A stretch of DNA of 64,000 nucleotides from Arthrobacter beigongshangensis (GCF_016820585.1 NZ_JADHDX010000010.1:1-64000), one strand, 5' to 3'. Shown: positions 35,267-47,443, numbered from the stretch's first letter. Program-made: numbers and translations. The notes: a model not told the origin generated them from the sequence alone.

Positions 35267-35887
35267 ATGGAAACGAAGCGTAAAGTAAAATCATCCGTCA
35301 AAGATGAAAGTCTCATCGAAAAACGGCGTGAACAGATGATTCAAGGTGCGGTGAAACTGTTCAAGGAAAAAGGATTCCATCGCGCGACGACCCGTGAAAT
35401 TGCGAAGGAAGCTGGCTTTAGCATTGGTACGCTCTATGAATACATTCGGACGAAGGAAGATGTGCTCTACCTCGTTTGCGATAGTATTTACAATGAAGTG
35501 CATAGCCGTCTGTCAACCTTGCCAACTCAAGAAGGGACGATTGACGGTCTGCGGCTAGCGATTAACCAATACTTTCATTTAATCGACGATATGTCCGATG
35601 AGTTTCTCGTCATGTATCAGGAATCGAAATCATTGCCAAAAGATGCTTTGACCTATGTGCTGAAAAAAGAAATGGAAATGGTTGCTCTGTTTGAAAAGTT
35701 GCTACAGGCATGTGCAAAATCAGGAAATCTCCGCATAGCGCAAGCAGACATTGACATTGCGGCACACCATATTGTTGTCCAAGGACAGATGTGGGCATTC
35801 CGCAGATGGGCATTGAGTAAAAACTATACAATCGAAGACTATATTCGTATCCAGACAGATCAGCTTTTCAAAGGGCTTGTGGATTAA
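35267..35887 (+). CDS. TetR-family transcriptional regulator (FadR-like)
   Basis: This 206-residue repressor has a TetR N-terminal helix-turn-helix (MIQGAVKLFKEKGFHRATTR, then EIAKEAGFSIGTLYEYI) and a C-terminal ligand-binding domain ending in an amphipathic helix. Its place inside the acyl-CoA operon and the matching operators before fadF and the thiolase gene suggest that it senses an acyl-CoA and represses both transcripts. That is inference by analogy with B. subtilis FadR. The ATG at 35267 follows GGGGG. Confidence 0.88.
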   Translation: METKRKVKSSVKDESLIEKRREQMIQGAVKLFKEKGFHRATTREIAKEAGFSIGTLYEYIRTKEDVLYLVCDSIYNEVHSRLSTLPTQEGTIDGLRLAINQYFHLIDDMSDEFLVMYQESKSLPKDALTYVLKKEMEMVALFEKLLQACAKSGNLRIAQADIDIAAHHIVVQGQMWAFRRWALSKNYTIEDYIRIQTDQLFKGLVD

Positions 35888-35891
35888 TAAG

Positions 35892-35944
35892 GTGTCAGTC
35901 ACGCACACAAATCGGGGTTCATGAATTGTGTGCGTAACTGACAC
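35892..35944. repeat. Long hairpin element between tetR and icmF
   Basis: Nineteen-nt arms (35892-35910 and 35926-35944) pair with a single mismatch around a 15-nt loop. The ends GTGTCAGT and ACTGACAC recall hairpin elements that are dispersed in Bacillales genomes. There is no T run. It directly precedes the icmF ribosome site. Confidence 0.8.
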
Positions 35945-35967
35945 TCCAGAAAAAGGGGTGTTCTAAT

Positions 35968-38900
35968 ATGGCTACAGTTGAAATTTATAAACCAAAACAT
36001 CATATTCGGTTCGTCACAGCATCGAGCCTTTTTGACGGCCACGACGCGTCCATCAATATTATGCGTCGTATCTTGCAATCTAGTGGCGCAGAAGTGATTC
36101 ATTTGGGGCATAATCGTTCTGTCGAGGAAGTGGTAAACGCCGCGATTCAAGAGGACGTGCAAGGAATTGCCATTTCATCTTACCAAGGCGGTCACGTCGA
36201 ATATTTTAAGTATATGTATGATCTGCTACAAGAAAAAGGTGCACCGCATATTCGTATTTATGGCGGAGGCGGCGGAGTCATTATCCCGAAGGAAATCAAA
36301 GACCTACATGACCATGGGGTTGCCTGGATTTTCTCGCCAGAAGACGGTCGTAAGATGGGACTACAAGGCATGATCAATCGTATGCTGGAGGAATGTGATT
36401 TTCTAACAGAAGTGGACGATGAACTAGGTCAACTCGAAACAGTAACGACGGAAACACCGGAAGTGCTTGCCAATCTCATTACGTATGCAGAAGAAATGTA
36501 TGATCAAAAAGATACCAAGGCGAATGCGTTTATCACAAAGGCGCGCACACTTTCCAAAAACACACCTGTCCTCGGAATTACAGGTACGGGTGGTGCAGGG
36601 AAAAGCTCGCTAACGGATGAGCTAATCAGACGTTTTTTACGAGAACTGCCTGATAAGAAAGTTGCCATCCTATCGATTGACCCAACAAAACAGAAAACGG
36701 GCGGTGCATTGCTTGGAGACCGTATTCGTATGAATGCGATTTTCAACAACCGTGTCTTCATGCGTAGCCTTGCAACACGTGGTTCCAGAACTGAACTTTC
36801 TGGTGCTATCAAAGATGTGCTCGATATTGTCAAAACAGTTGGTTTCGATTTGATTATTGTCGAAACAAGCGGAATCGGGCAAGGAGATGCGGAAATTACA
36901 GAAGTATCCGATGCTTCAATGTACGTCATGACGAGTGAATTCGGTGCGCCGACACAGCTTGAAAAAATCGATATGATTGACTTCGCAGACCTAATTGTTA
37001 TTAATAAATTCGAAAGAAAAGGCTCTGAAGACGCACTTCGTCAAGTGCAAAAACAGTATCAGCGCAGCCATTTATTATGGGACAAAGACGTAGCGGAAAT
37101 GCCTGTCTATGGCACAATCGCTAGCCAATTCAATGATAAAGGAACAAACGCCTTATTCGCTGCGCTCGTCAACGTGTTGAACGAGAAGTGTGGATTGGAT
37201 TGGGAAACGTCCTATGGTCAATTCATTAAAACACAAAAACAGAACGTCATTATTCCAAATGACCGCCACCATTATTTGCGCGAAATTGCCAGTACGGTAC
37301 GTGATTATCATAAGAAATCCGAACAACAAGTCGACCTTGCTCGTCGCCTTTTCCAGCTTGAAGGTGCCATTGAGGCTGTGAATGAAAAAGCGCCGAATGA
37401 TGTGCTCACAGCATCTCTTCAATCACTTGTAGACGGTGTACGTGAAGAAATGACAGCTGAATCGAAGCGGATTTTAGCGAATTGGGAGCAGTTGAAAGAA
37501 GCCTATGCTGGCGATGAATTCATCACAAAAATTCGTGATAAGGAACTGCGGACAGCGTTAACAACTACGAGTCTTTCTGGCTTGAAAATCCCGAAAGTAT
37601 CCTTACCGAAATTCAAGGATTACGGCGAGATTTTACGCTGGGTATACAAAGAAAATGTGCCTGGCTCTTATCCATATACGGCTGGTGTTTTCCCATTTAA
37701 ACGCGAGGGAGAAGATCCGAAACGTCAATTTGCAGGAGAGGGTACACCTGAACGGACGAATCGTCGCTTCCATTACTTGTCGAAAGATGACGATGCTAAG
37801 CGCTTATCGACAGCCTTTGACTCTGTAACGTTATATGGGGAAGATCCAGATGAGCGTCCAGATATTTATGGCAAAGTCGGAGAGTCAGGCGTTAGTATTT
37901 GTACACTTGAGGATATGAAAAAGCTCTATGACGGCTTTGATTTATGCGCACCATCAACGTCAGTATCGATGACGATTAATGGTCCAGCTCCGATTATATT
38001 GGCAATGTTCATGAACACGGCGATTGATCAGCAAGTACGTCTGAAAGAAGAAGCACTCGGGCGCACATTGACAATGGATGAATTTACAGAGCTTCGCAGT
38101 GCAACATTACAAGTTGTACGCGGAACGGTGCAAGCCGATATTTTGAAGGAAGACCAAGGTCAAAATACTTGTATCTTCTCAACAGAATTTGCGCTCCGCA
38201 TGATGGGTGATATTCAGCAGTACTTCATCGACCAACAAGTGCGTAATTACTACTCTGTGTCGATTTCGGGCTATCATATCGCCGAAGCAGGCGCGAACCC
38301 GATTTCACAGCTCGCTTTTACATTGGCGAACGGCTTTACGTATATTGAGTATTATTTAAGTCGAGGTATGGCGATTGACGATTTTGCGCCGAACCTATCG
38401 TTCTTCTTCTCGAACGGCCTCGATCCAGAATATACGGTAATCGGACGAGTCGCTCGCCGTATTTGGGCAGTGACCATGCGTGATAAATACGGTGCCAACG
38501 AACGTAGCCAGAAATTAAAATATCATGTACAAACATCAGGACGTAGCTTACACGCACAAGAAATCGATTTCAATGATATTCGCACAACGTTGCAGGCACT
38601 AATGGCATTGCAGGATAACTGTAACTCCTTGCATACGAATGCCTATGACGAAGCAATTACAACGCCGACAGAGGAATCTGTGCGTCGTGCAATGGCAATT
38701 CAGATGATCATTACAAAAGAGCTTGGCCTTGCAAAGAATGAAAACCCACTTCAAGGGACATTCATTATCGAAGAACTAACAGATCTTGTTGAAGAATCCG
38801 TGCTTCAGGAATTCGACCGCTTGAATGACCGTGGCGGCGTACTTGGATCAATGGAAACACAGTACCAACGCGGTAAAATTCAAGAAGAATCCATGCATTA

Positions 38901-39225
38901 CGAAATGCTGAAGCACACGGGGGAGCTACCGATTATCGGCGTCAACACCTATTTAAACCCGAACCCACCGTCCGCGGATGATATCGATAACATGGAATTG
39001 GCGCGCGCCACGCAACAAGAAAAAGAAACACAAATTACCAATCTGCGCGCTTTCCAAGCTACACACGCAAACCAAACGGCAGAAGCGTTAGACAAACTTA
39101 CGTCAGTAGCCGTCTCCGGCGGCAATATTTTCGCGGAACTGATGGAAACTGTAAAGGTAGCAAGCCTCGGCCAAATCACAAACGCCCTCTACGAAGTCGG
39201 CGGTCAGTATCGTAGAAATATGTAG
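35968..39225 (+). CDS. icmF: Fused isobutyryl-CoA mutase IcmF
   Basis: IcmF is an adenosylcobalamin-dependent mutase that interconverts isobutyryl-CoA and n-butyryl-CoA, with its G-protein chaperone built in. The 1085-residue protein has the B12-binding domain first ([14 protein letters not shown] with the cobalt-binding His25; SSYQGGH), then a MeaB-like GTPase domain from about residue 200 ([34 protein letters not shown]), and then the catalytic TIM barrel ([26 protein letters not shown]). The length is normal. The ATG at 35968 follows AAAAAGGGG. The B12 operon 8 kb upstream would supply its cofactor. Confidence 0.96.
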   Translation: MATVEIYKPKHHIRFVTASSLFDGHDASINIMRRILQSSGAEVIHLGHNRSVEEVVNAAIQEDVQGIAISSYQGGHVEYFKYMYDLLQEKGAPHIRIYGGGGGVIIPKEIKDLHDHGVAWIFSPEDGRKMGLQGMINRMLEECDFLTEVDDELGQLETVTTETPEVLANLITYAEEMYDQKDTKANAFITKARTLSKNTPVLGITGTGGAGKSSLTDELIRRFLRELPDKKVAILSIDPTKQKTGGALLGDRIRMNAIFNNRVFMRSLATRGSRTELSGAIKDVLDIVKTVGFDLIIVETSGIGQGDAEITEVSDASMYVMTSEFGAPTQLEKIDMIDFADLIVINKFERKGSEDALRQVQKQYQRSHLLWDKDVAEMPVYGTIASQFNDKGTNALFAALVNVLNEKCGLDWETSYGQFIKTQKQNVIIPNDRHHYLREIASTVRDYHKKSEQQVDLARRLFQLEGAIEAVNEKAPNDVLTASLQSLVDGVREEMTAESKRILANWEQLKEAYAGDEFITKIRDKELRTALTTTSLSGLKIPKVSLPKFKDYGEILRWVYKENVPGSYPYTAGVFPFKREGEDPKRQFAGEGTPERTNRRFHYLSKDDDAKRLSTAFDSVTLYGEDPDERPDIYGKVGESGVSICTLEDMKKLYDGFDLCAPSTSVSMTINGPAPIILAMFMNTAIDQQVRLKEEALGRTLTMDEFTELRSATLQVVRGTVQADILKEDQGQNTCIFSTEFALRMMGDIQQYFIDQQVRNYYSVSISGYHIAEAGANPISQLAFTLANGFTYIEYYLSRGMAIDDFAPNLSFFFSNGLDPEYTVIGRVARRIWAVTMRDKYGANERSQKLKYHVQTSGRSLHAQEIDFNDIRTTLQALMALQDNCNSLHTNAYDEAITTPTEESVRRAMAIQMIITKELGLAKNENPLQGTFIIEELTDLVEESVLQEFDRLNDRGGVLGSMETQYQRGKIQEESMHYEMLKHTGELPIIGVNTYLNPNPPSADDIDNMELARATQQEKETQITNLRAFQATHANQTAEALDKLTSVAVSGGNIFAELMETVKVASLGQITNALYEVGGQYRRNM

Positions 39226-39260
39226 TAAAAAAAAGAGCGTGACGTCCGAAGCCTAGACAT

Positions 39261-39298
39261 AAAAACTCCACAGGGATTAAATGACCCGTGGAGTTTTT
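39261..39298 (+). terminator. Terminator of icmF
   Basis: An 11-bp stem (39261-39271 with 39288-39298) is flanked by A5 and T5, about 36 nt after the icmF stop codon. Confidence 0.85.
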
Positions 39299-39451
39299 GT
39301 GATTAAACAGGTACTTATTTGGTTACTCCTAACTATGGAACCCTCATTTGAATGCTAAAGCTAATGGTTTCATCGAAAATAAACCAAAAAAGGTGGCATA
39401 CTTTACCTTTATTTTCTATACTGTAAGATAATAGAGGAGGGGCTGTTTACC

Positions 39452-39616
39452 ATGAAAAGGATTATGCATATAGCCATTATCACAGTAATTATTATTCTCA
39501 TTTATTTTCTATATGATGACGGCTTAGGTGCTATCCCTTTCCTCTTGGCAGCTATTTATTTATGCTGGATTGTCATAAAAGAACTGAAAAGTTTGAGCGG
39601 AAGTAAAAGATTGTAG
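39452..39616 (+). CDS. Small membrane protein (54 residues), unknown function
   Basis: An ORF of 54 codons starts at an ATG with a strong site GAGGAGGGG 9-11 nt upstream. It begins MKRIMHIAIITVIIILIYFL and has a second hydrophobic segment (IPFLLAAIYLCWIVI), so two membrane helices with a short loop are predicted. The C-terminus is basic (KELKSLSGSKRL). I know of no family. It stands alone between the icmF terminator and rpoE. Confidence 0.7.
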   Translation: MKRIMHIAIITVIIILIYFLYDDGLGAIPFLLAAIYLCWIVIKELKSLSGSKRL

Positions 39617-39663
39617 CATATTCCTGTCTTCATTGTATATAATGGTAGATATGCTTATCCACG

Positions 39664-39727
39664 TTCAGCGGATGCCGCTGAATGAAGATAGAGCCTCCGG
39701 ACGCAATTACTCCGGGGCGTAATTGAT
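39664..39727 (+). repeat. Degenerate copy of the GGCGTAATTGAT element before rpoE
   Basis: TTCAGCGG-ATG-CCGCTGAA forms a hairpin (39664-39682). It is followed by AGCCTCCGG and by GGCGTAATTGAT (39716-39727), the same order of parts as at 7434-7492. It lies in the rpoE leader. Confidence 0.55.
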
Positions 39728-39751
39728 CTGCAGAGAAAGGACGTGCGTCTA

Positions 39752-40309
39752 TTGAATATCCGTGAAATGACAAAAGAACAACTGTTGGAAGAATCGATGA
39801 TTAATATCGCCTATGCGATTTTGACTGAAAAACATGAGGCGCTTACACTTCAACAGCTAATGGATGAAATCCGGAAGCTTACAGGTATTAGCGAAAGAAA
39901 AATGAAGGAAAAACTACAACAATTCTATACAGACATGAACATTGATGGAAGATTCCTTGCAATCAATGACAACCGTTGGGGCCTTCGTGAATGGTACCCT
40001 GTTGATCAAATTGAAGAAGAAACAGCTCCAGTCGTTAAAGTACGCAAAAAGAAGAAGAAAAAAGCAGTGCTGGACGAAGAAGATGAGGATTTGGAAGAAG
40101 AGGATGACGATGAGGACGAGCTATTCGACGAAGAATTCGATGAGCTTGTGGACGAAGATGAGGACGAAGACGACGAGGAAGAGGAAGAAGAAATCGTCGA
40201 AATCGAAGTGGACCTACTTGAAGCTGACGATGATCTTGAAATCATCCCGGACGATGAGGAGCTCGAACTCGATGATGAAGAAGAAGATGAGGACGAAATT
40301 GAAGAATAA
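39752..40309 (+). CDS. rpoE: RNA polymerase delta subunit RpoE
   Basis: Delta is a Gram-positive RNA polymerase accessory subunit that speeds recycling and promoter selectivity. The 185-residue product has the globular N-terminal HARE-HTH domain (LLEESMINIAYAIL, then DGRFLAINDNRWGLREWYPV), a basic patch of seven lysines and arginine near residue 100, and a long Asp/Glu tail to the end. I start at TTG 39752, ten bases after AAGGA; a GTG at 39743 is too close to that site. pyrG follows, as in B. subtilis. Confidence 0.95.
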   Translation: MNIREMTKEQLLEESMINIAYAILTEKHEALTLQQLMDEIRKLTGISERKMKEKLQQFYTDMNIDGRFLAINDNRWGLREWYPVDQIEEETAPVVKVRKKKKKKAVLDEEDEDLEEEDDDEDELFDEEFDELVDEDEDEDDEEEEEEIVEIEVDLLEADDDLEIIPDDEELELDDEEEDEDEIEE

Positions 40310-40313
40310 GTAC

Positions 40314-40349
40314 TTGACTTCATTCGCCTAACACTATAAGATTTTACTG
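40314..40349 (+). promoter_or_regulatory. pyrG promoter with GGGC initiation site
   Basis: TTGACT (40314-40319) and TAAGAT (40337-40342) are 17 nt apart, and transcription would start at G40349 in the sequence GGGCTCC. In B. subtilis pyrG the same GGGC start permits repeated G addition when CTP is low. Confidence 0.75.
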
Positions 40350-40359
40350 GGCTCCTTAA

Positions 40360-42066
<1,707 letters not shown>

Positions 42067-42113
42067 ATATAGAAGATAGTAAATACCCTCCTGAAACTAG
42101 TTTCAGTAGAATG

Positions 42114-42160
42114 AAAAAGCCGCACCCAAAACGGAAAAATTCGTTAGGGTACGGCTTTTT
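42114..42160. terminator. Bidirectional terminator between pyrG and ywjG
   Basis: Arms of 14 nt (42114-42127 and 42147-42160) pair with one mismatch and are flanked by A5 and T5. A 16-bp perfect palindrome CTGAAACTAGTTTCAG precedes it at 42091-42106. Confidence 0.85.
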
Positions 42161-42167
42161 TTATCCA

Positions 42168-42686
42168 TTAATCCTCATCTGAAATCATCTCATCATACGC
42201 AAGCTTGACACCTTCATAAACAAACAAAGCCGCAATTGCATGGGGCTGAACAATACGTTTTCCATCGTCACCTGGTAACAAACCGCGTGTCAAACCCGTC
42301 GATATATATGTGTAGGACAAATCATGGAGCACATTCCCTTCACCTGGCTTATCAGCACTAAGCACAGCGAACGGAATAAAGCGCTCTGCAAGCAGTTGCG
42401 CTAAAGCTAACGCACGCTCATCCTCTGCTGAACGACTCAATAACCAAACACGGTCTGCAGATTCGATGTCCATTCCTTCTACATAGCGGACGGCTCCTTT
42501 AAACGGCTCTACACTCGTTAATGCAGTTGCTGTTACTGCGCCCATTTCGCCAAACCCAGCAATAATTACACGGCCCTCGCCAATTGTTGCTTGTGCAAGA
42601 AGTCTTGCTGTCTCTTCAATGGATTCTTCGGCATTAGCAGCGATACGCTGAAGAAGTCCGCCGATTTGTGTCGTTAATATTTTCAT
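42168..42686 (-). CDS. ywjG: YwjG family protein (DUF2529)
   Basis: The 172-residue product belongs to the DUF2529/YwjG family. It looks like a SIS-type sugar-phosphate-binding fold, with GRVIIAGFGEMGAVTATAL and VWLLSRSAEDERALALAQLL. No function is known. It lies between pyrG and spo0F but on the opposite strand, as in B. subtilis. The ATG at 42686 follows AGAGGTGA; the three codons before it are not needed. Confidence 0.88.
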   Translation of the reverse strand: MKILTTQIGGLLQRIAANAEESIEETARLLAQATIGEGRVIIAGFGEMGAVTATALTSVEPFKGAVRYVEGMDIESADRVWLLSRSAEDERALALAQLLAERFIPFAVLSADKPGEGNVLHDLSYTYISTGLTRGLLPGDDGKRIVQPHAIAALFVYEGVKLAYDEMISDED

Positions 42687-42755
42687 TATGATCACCTCTA
42701 CTCCATTATAAGAAGGGAAGGTATAGAAAGCAAAAGAGCGGTGATTTGAAAAAAG

Positions 42756-42832
42756 TGTCGAAATTTGGACTCAAATCCGTAGAAATGCAATTAATTACAA
42801 TAAAAAGAAGGAATAAACTTTAATGTGTCAAA
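42756..42832 (+). promoter_or_regulatory. spo0F upstream region with two Spo0A-box-like sites
   Basis: TGTCGAA (42756-42762) and TGTCAAA (42826-42832) match the 0A box. Between them AAGGAATAA with CAAAT downstream is a possible sigma-H promoter. In B. subtilis spo0F is transcribed from sigma-A and sigma-H promoters under Spo0A control. Confidence 0.45.
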
Positions 42833-42876
42833 TAAGTACTATAAGTGAAACCGATTGCAGGAAGAAGGGGTAGAAG

Positions 42877-43236
42877 TTGAAAAACTTATTAATCGTTGAC
42901 GATCAAACAGGCATCCGTCTTCTACTAGACGAAGTATTTCGGCGAGAGGGTTTTGTCACGAGGCTCGCCGCAAATGGAATGGAAGCACTTCAAGCCATAG
43001 AGAATGAAGTGCCGGATTGTGTCCTCCTTGATATGAAAATGCCGGGAATTGACGGTGTAGAAGTATTGAAGAGAATCAAGAAGGGCTGGCCGGAAGTTCC
43101 AGTCATAATGATGACCGCCTATGGAGAACTTGAACTGACTGATGATGCACTGCAAATCGGTGCATTAAAATATTTCACAAAGCCTTTTGATATTTATGAG
43201 GTTCGTGATGCCGTCAATGCACTTTTTGAAAATTGA
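42877..43236 (+). CDS. spo0F: Sporulation phosphorelay response regulator Spo0F
   Basis: Spo0F passes phosphate from sensor kinases to Spo0B and so to Spo0A. It is a stand-alone receiver domain of 119 residues without an output domain. The acidic pocket is Asp8-Asp9 (LLIVDDQTGIRLLL), the phosphorylated aspartate is Asp52 (CVLLDMKMPGIDG), and Lys102 lies in YFTKPFD. Translation starts at TTG 42877 after GAAGGGG. The location next to fbaA is conserved in Bacillales. Confidence 0.95.
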   Translation: MKNLLIVDDQTGIRLLLDEVFRREGFVTRLAANGMEALQAIENEVPDCVLLDMKMPGIDGVEVLKRIKKGWPEVPVIMMTAYGELELTDDALQIGALKYFTKPFDIYEVRDAVNALFEN

Positions 43237-43242
43237 CAAATC

Positions 43243-43269
43243 GGACAGTGGTAAACACTGTCCTTTTTT
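43243..43269 (+). terminator. Terminator of spo0F
   Basis: An 8-bp perfect stem (43243-43250 with 43256-43263) and a GTAAA loop are followed by six T. Confidence 0.9.
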
Positions 43270-43336
43270 GTTATGATTAAAAAGGTATATACTTAATATG
43301 CAATATTCAGTTCAATTTTTCGGAGGAGGAATTTAC

Positions 43337-44194
43337 ATGGCGTTAGAGTCAATGAAAGATATGATGATCAAAGGGAAAAAAGAAGGATATGCAATTGGCC
43401 AGTTCAATTTGAATAACCTTGAATACACACAAGCAATTTTACAAGCTGCACAAGAGGAGCAATCACCTGTTATTTTAGGTGTTTCTGAAGGGGCGGCGCG
43501 TTATATGGGCGGCTTCACAACAGTTGTTAATATGACGAAGGGTCTTATGCATGACCTGAAAATTACAGTTCCTGTAGCCATTCACCTTGATCACGGTTCA
43601 AGCTTTGAGAAATGTAAAGAAGCAATTGATGCAGGCTTTACGTCTGTCATGATCGATGCATCGTCAAAATCACTTGCCGAAAATATTGAAATTACTAAAA
43701 GCGTCGTTGACTATGCACATGAACGCGGTGTTTCTGTGGAAGCAGAACTAGGTGTTGTAGGTGGACAAGAAGACGATATCATTGCAGAAGGCGTTATTTA
43801 TGCAGATCCAGCAGAATGTAAAGAGCTTGTTGAAAAAACTGGTATCGATTGCCTAGCACCTGCACTTGGATCTGTTCACGGACCTTACAAAGGTGAACCG
43901 AATCTTGGCTTTAAAGAGATGGAAGAAATCTCAGGTCAGTCGGATCTTCCACTTGTTCTACATGGTGGAACAGGAATCCCAACGAAAGATATCCAACGTT
44001 CAATTTCTTTAGGGACAGCAAAAATCAACGTTAATACAGAGAACCAAATCGAAGGTACAAAAGCTGTACGTGAAGCACTTGCGGCGGATACTGAAGTATA
44101 CGATCCACGTAAATACTTAACACCAATGCGTGACGCTATCAAGAAATCAGTTATCGGAAAAATGCGCGAATTTGGTAGCTCGCAAAAAGCATAA
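43337..44194 (+). CDS. fbaA: Class II fructose-bisphosphate aldolase
   Basis: FbaA cleaves fructose 1,6-bisphosphate in glycolysis and works in reverse in gluconeogenesis. The 285-residue zinc enzyme shows [16 protein letters not shown], the metal-binding [11 protein letters not shown] with the catalytic Asp, [22 protein letters not shown] and LHGGTGIP, followed by KINVNTE. GGAGGAGG precedes the ATG at 43337. glpX, for the opposing step, lies 2 kb downstream. Confidence 0.96.
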   Translation: MALESMKDMMIKGKKEGYAIGQFNLNNLEYTQAILQAAQEEQSPVILGVSEGAARYMGGFTTVVNMTKGLMHDLKITVPVAIHLDHGSSFEKCKEAIDAGFTSVMIDASSKSLAENIEITKSVVDYAHERGVSVEAELGVVGGQEDDIIAEGVIYADPAECKELVEKTGIDCLAPALGSVHGPYKGEPNLGFKEMEEISGQSDLPLVLHGGTGIPTKDIQRSISLGTAKINVNTENQIEGTKAVREALAADTEVYDPRKYLTPMRDAIKKSVIGKMREFGSSQKA

Positions 44195-44207
44195 TACTAT
44201 AGTAAGA

Positions 44208-44252
44208 GGAAAGAGGAGAAGCATTCAGTAGGGTGCATTCTCCTCCTTTTCC
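44208..44252 (+). terminator. Hairpin between fbaA and the fsa/tal gene
   Basis: Long arms (44208-44220 and 44238-44252) pair over about 13 bp with one bulge. The T-rich 3' arm is not followed by a clear T run, so it is either a weak terminator or a stabilising 3' hairpin. Confidence 0.5.
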
Positions 44253-44296
44253 ATTAAAAAGTACTGGTTCACGATAATTTAAAGGGGGATTTACAG

Positions 44297-44944
44297 ATGA
44301 AATTTTTCATTGACACAGCAAACTTTGAAGAAATTAAAGAAGCACATAGTTGGGGGATTCTATCTGGCGTCACTACAAATCCTTCACTTGTCGCGAAAGA
44401 GGATGTTCCTTTCCATGACAGATTACGTGAAATCTCCACACTTGTCCCCGGCTCAGTTAGTGCTGAAGTAATTGCACTTGATGCGGAAGGTATGATCAAG
44501 GAAGGGCGTGAACTGGCGGCAATCTCACCAAATATTACAGTGAAATTACCGATGACGCCTGAAGGATTGAAAGCTTGTTCGGTGTTCTCGCAAGAAGGCA
44601 TTCAAACAAATGTCACACTGATTTTTAGTGCAAACCAAGCACTCCTTGCCGCACGTGCAGGTGCTACTTACGTATCCCCATTCCTCGGTAGACTAGATGA
44701 TATTGGACAGGATGGTATGTCTTTAGTTTCTACAATCGCGGATATCTTCACAATTCATGACATAAAAACAGAAATCATCGCCGCTTCAATTCGCGGTCCT
44801 CAACATATTACAGATGCAGCTCTTAGCGGTGCGCATATTGCAACAACGCCATTTAATGTTTTGAAACAATTATTTAGCCACCCACTGACTGACAAAGGAA
44901 TCGAAGCATTCCTAGCAGACTGGGAAGCTAGGAAGAACAAGTGA
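44297..44944 (+). CDS. Transaldolase-family fructose-6-phosphate aldolase (YwjH)
   Basis: This 215-residue protein is in the short FSA/TalC subfamily of transaldolases. [20 protein letters not shown] begins the barrel, and the Schiff-base lysine is in [23 protein letters not shown] and ASIRGPQHI are further landmarks. Members act either as transaldolase or as fructose-6-phosphate aldolase; the sequence alone does not settle which. B. subtilis ywjH lies at the same place between fbaA and murAB. AAAGGGGG precedes the ATG. Confidence 0.92.
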   Translation: MKFFIDTANFEEIKEAHSWGILSGVTTNPSLVAKEDVPFHDRLREISTLVPGSVSAEVIALDAEGMIKEGRELAAISPNITVKLPMTPEGLKACSVFSQEGIQTNVTLIFSANQALLAARAGATYVSPFLGRLDDIGQDGMSLVSTIADIFTIHDIKTEIIAASIRGPQHITDAALSGAHIATTPFNVLKQLFSHPLTDKGIEAFLADWEARKNK

Positions 44945-44963
44945 TGTACTGAAGGAGAATAAT

Positions 44964-46241
44964 ATGGACGTTTATAAAATTACAGGTGGCAAACCATTAA
45001 AAGGGACGATTAAAGTTAGCGGGGCAAAAAATAGTGCAGTTGCACTTATTCCAGCGTCCATTTTAGCGGACTCTCTCGTTACGATTGAAGGACTCCCTGA
45101 GATTTCCGATGTGTTGACACTTCAAGCGTTATTAGAAGATATCGGCGGAAAGGTCGATTTTACGGATGGAACAATGACGGTAGATCCAACAGAAATGATC
45201 TCTATGCCACTTCCGAATGGAAATGTGAAGAAGCTCCGTGCGTCCTACTATTTGATGGGAGCTATGCTTGGAAGATTTAAAAATGCAGTAATTGGTCTTC
45301 CAGGAGGCTGTCATTTAGGGCCAAGACCTATCGATCAACATATTAAAGGGTTCGAAGCACTTGGTGCCAAGGTAACGAACGAACACGGTGCGATCTACTT
45401 ACGTGCAGAAGAACTTCGTGGTGCGAAAATCTATTTGGATGTTGTCAGTGTTGGTGCAACGATTAATATTATGCTCGCAGCTGTCCTTGCTAAAGGACGT
45501 ACAACGATTGAAAATGCAGCAAAAGAGCCTGAAATTATCGACGTTGCAACATTACTTTCCAATATGGGCGCGAAAATTAAAGGTGCAGGAACAAATGTCA
45601 TTCGAATTGACGGCGTAGAAAAACTTCACGGCACAAAACATACAATTATTCCTGACCGTATCGAAGCAGGTACATTTATGATTATGGCAGCTGTTGCCGG
45701 AGACGGTGTGACAATCGACAACGTTATACCATTTCACGTAGAAGCTTTAACAGCCAAGCTCCGTGAAATGGGTGTCAACATCGTTGAAGGGGCAGAACAA
45801 ATTTTCATCCCGAAATCGAAAAACTTACATGCAGTCGATGTGAAAACACTTGTCTATCCAGGATTCCCTACAGATTTGCAACAGCCATTTTCCGTATTGC
45901 TGACACAGGCAGTTGGCTCGTCCGTCATTACGGATACCGTCTACTCTGCAAGGTTCAAGCATATCGACGAGTTGCGTAGGATGAATGCGGATGGGCGTGT
46001 TGAAGGGCGATCAGCCATTGTAGAAGGACCGACGCCACTACAGGCTGCAACAGTCCGTGCATCGGATTTACGTGCCGGTGCTGCACTCGTCCTCGCAGGG
46101 CTTATCGCAGACGGAGTAACGGAAGTACAAGAAATTCAACATATTGAACGCGGCTACAGCTCTCTAATTGACAAACTTCAAGGTCTCGGTGCGGACATCC
46201 GTAAAGTGACAATTCCAGAAGAAGTGATTGTTAACGAATGA
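44964..46241 (+). CDS. murAB: UDP-N-acetylglucosamine 1-carboxyvinyltransferase MurAB/MurZ
   Basis: This enzyme makes enolpyruvyl-UDP-GlcNAc, the first committed step of peptidoglycan precursor synthesis. The 425-residue product shows [18 protein letters not shown] and the reactive cysteine in [16 protein letters not shown] (Cys116), the target of fosfomycin. Bacillales have two MurA proteins. The neighbourhood fbaA-ywjH-glpX-rho identifies this as the MurAB/MurZ paralogue. AAGGAG precedes the ATG at 44964. Confidence 0.94.
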   Translation: MDVYKITGGKPLKGTIKVSGAKNSAVALIPASILADSLVTIEGLPEISDVLTLQALLEDIGGKVDFTDGTMTVDPTEMISMPLPNGNVKKLRASYYLMGAMLGRFKNAVIGLPGGCHLGPRPIDQHIKGFEALGAKVTNEHGAIYLRAEELRGAKIYLDVVSVGATINIMLAAVLAKGRTTIENAAKEPEIIDVATLLSNMGAKIKGAGTNVIRIDGVEKLHGTKHTIIPDRIEAGTFMIMAAVAGDGVTIDNVIPFHVEALTAKLREMGVNIVEGAEQIFIPKSKNLHAVDVKTLVYPGFPTDLQQPFSVLLTQAVGSSVITDTVYSARFKHIDELRRMNADGRVEGRSAIVEGPTPLQAATVRASDLRAGAALVLAGLIADGVTEVQEIQHIERGYSSLIDKLQGLGADIRKVTIPEEVIVNE

Positions 46242-46265
46242 ACAGACAAGCAACTTAAATGTTTG

Positions 46266-46274
46266 TGTTATAAT
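46266..46274 (+). promoter_or_regulatory. Extended -10 promoter for glpX
   Basis: TGTTATAAT matches the extended -10 consensus 55 bp before the glpX start codon. The -35 region is weak. Confidence 0.45.
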
Positions 46275-46328
46275 TATTTCGAGTGGTAAAACCTACGGGA
46301 CAACCGTAAAACGGGAGGAACACAGCCA

Positions 46329-47294
46329 ATGGAACGCAGTCTATCGATGGAGTTAGTTCGAGTTACAGAAGCGGCGGCAGTTTCAGCATCACGCTGGATG
46401 GGACGCGGTTTAAAAAACGAGGCAGATGACGCTGCAACAACAGCGATGCGTAACGTATTTGATACGATTCCGATGCAAGGAATTGTTGTGATTGGTGAAG
46501 GCGAGATGGACGAAGCACCAATGCTTTATATTGGTGAAGAGCTAGGAACAGGCCAAGGTCCTGAAGTGGATGTTGCAGTGGATCCACTCGAAGGAACAAA
46601 TATCGTTGCAGCTGGTGGTTGGAACGCGCTTGCAGTTATTGCCATCGCGGATAAAGGAAATTTGCTTAACGCACCGGATATGTACATGGATAAAATTGCG
46701 GTCGGTCCAGAAGCTGTTGGTAAAGTTAGCCTAGATGCATCTGTTACAGAGAACCTGCATGCTGTTGCAAAGGCGAAAAACAAAGATATTGGGGATATTG
46801 TTGCCACTGTTCTGGCGAGGGATCGTCATGCTAAAATTATTGAAGAAATTCGTGCAGCAGGTGCCCGTATTAAGCTCATCACAGACGGCGACGTTGCAGC
46901 GGCTATTAACACGGCGTTCGATGAAACAGGTGTGGACATCATGTTCGGAATTGGCGGTGCACCGGAAGGCGTCATCGCAGCAGCTGGACTAAAATGTCTG
47001 GGCGGTGAACTACAAGGAAGACTTATTCCTATGAATGATGCAGAACGGGAACGTTGTGAAAAGATGGGCATTGATGTTGAAAAAATATTATACATGGATG
47101 ATCTCGTCAAAGGGGACGATGCCATCTTCGCCGCAACTGGCGTAACAGATGGAGAACTTCTCCGAGGCGTACAGTTTAAAGGTGGCTATAGTGAGACACA
47201 CTCACTTGTCATGCGTTCAAAATCGGGTACGATTCGATTTGTTGAAGGTCGACATAGCATGGAGAAAAAACCTCTGCTCGTTATGCAAGATTGA
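46329..47294 (+). CDS. glpX: Fructose-1,6-bisphosphatase class II GlpX
   Basis: GlpX removes the 1-phosphate from fructose 1,6-bisphosphate in gluconeogenesis. The 321-residue Li-sensitive phosphatase shows the metal-binding motifs [15 protein letters not shown] and [14 protein letters not shown], then [13 protein letters not shown], and [19 protein letters not shown] near residue 200. B. subtilis ywjI is the same gene in the same place between murAB and rho. Translation starts at the ATG at 46329, following GGGAGGA. Confidence 0.95.
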   Translation: MERSLSMELVRVTEAAAVSASRWMGRGLKNEADDAATTAMRNVFDTIPMQGIVVIGEGEMDEAPMLYIGEELGTGQGPEVDVAVDPLEGTNIVAAGGWNALAVIAIADKGNLLNAPDMYMDKIAVGPEAVGKVSLDASVTENLHAVAKAKNKDIGDIVATVLARDRHAKIIEEIRAAGARIKLITDGDVAAAINTAFDETGVDIMFGIGGAPEGVIAAAGLKCLGGELQGRLIPMNDAERERCEKMGIDVEKILYMDDLVKGDDAIFAATGVTDGELLRGVQFKGGYSETHSLVMRSKSGTIRFVEGRHSMEKKPLLVMQD

Positions 47295-47412
47295 TTTGAA
47301 TTAGTAAAAGTATCTGCTAGTTCAAGCTTCCGATGTACTCGTACCGACATTGCTGCAGGTTGTGTTGCAATTAATTAGTCGGTCGACGGATGTGCAATTG
47401 ATTAGACCCCAT

Positions 47413-47443
47413 CGCCTGGCCGTGTGCCGGGCGTCTTCCCTTT
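47413..47443 (+). terminator. Probable terminator between glpX and rho
   Basis: An 8-bp GC-rich stem (47413-47420 with 47426-47433) with a CGTGT loop is followed by TCTTCCCTTT, a poor but usable T-rich tail. Confidence 0.55.
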
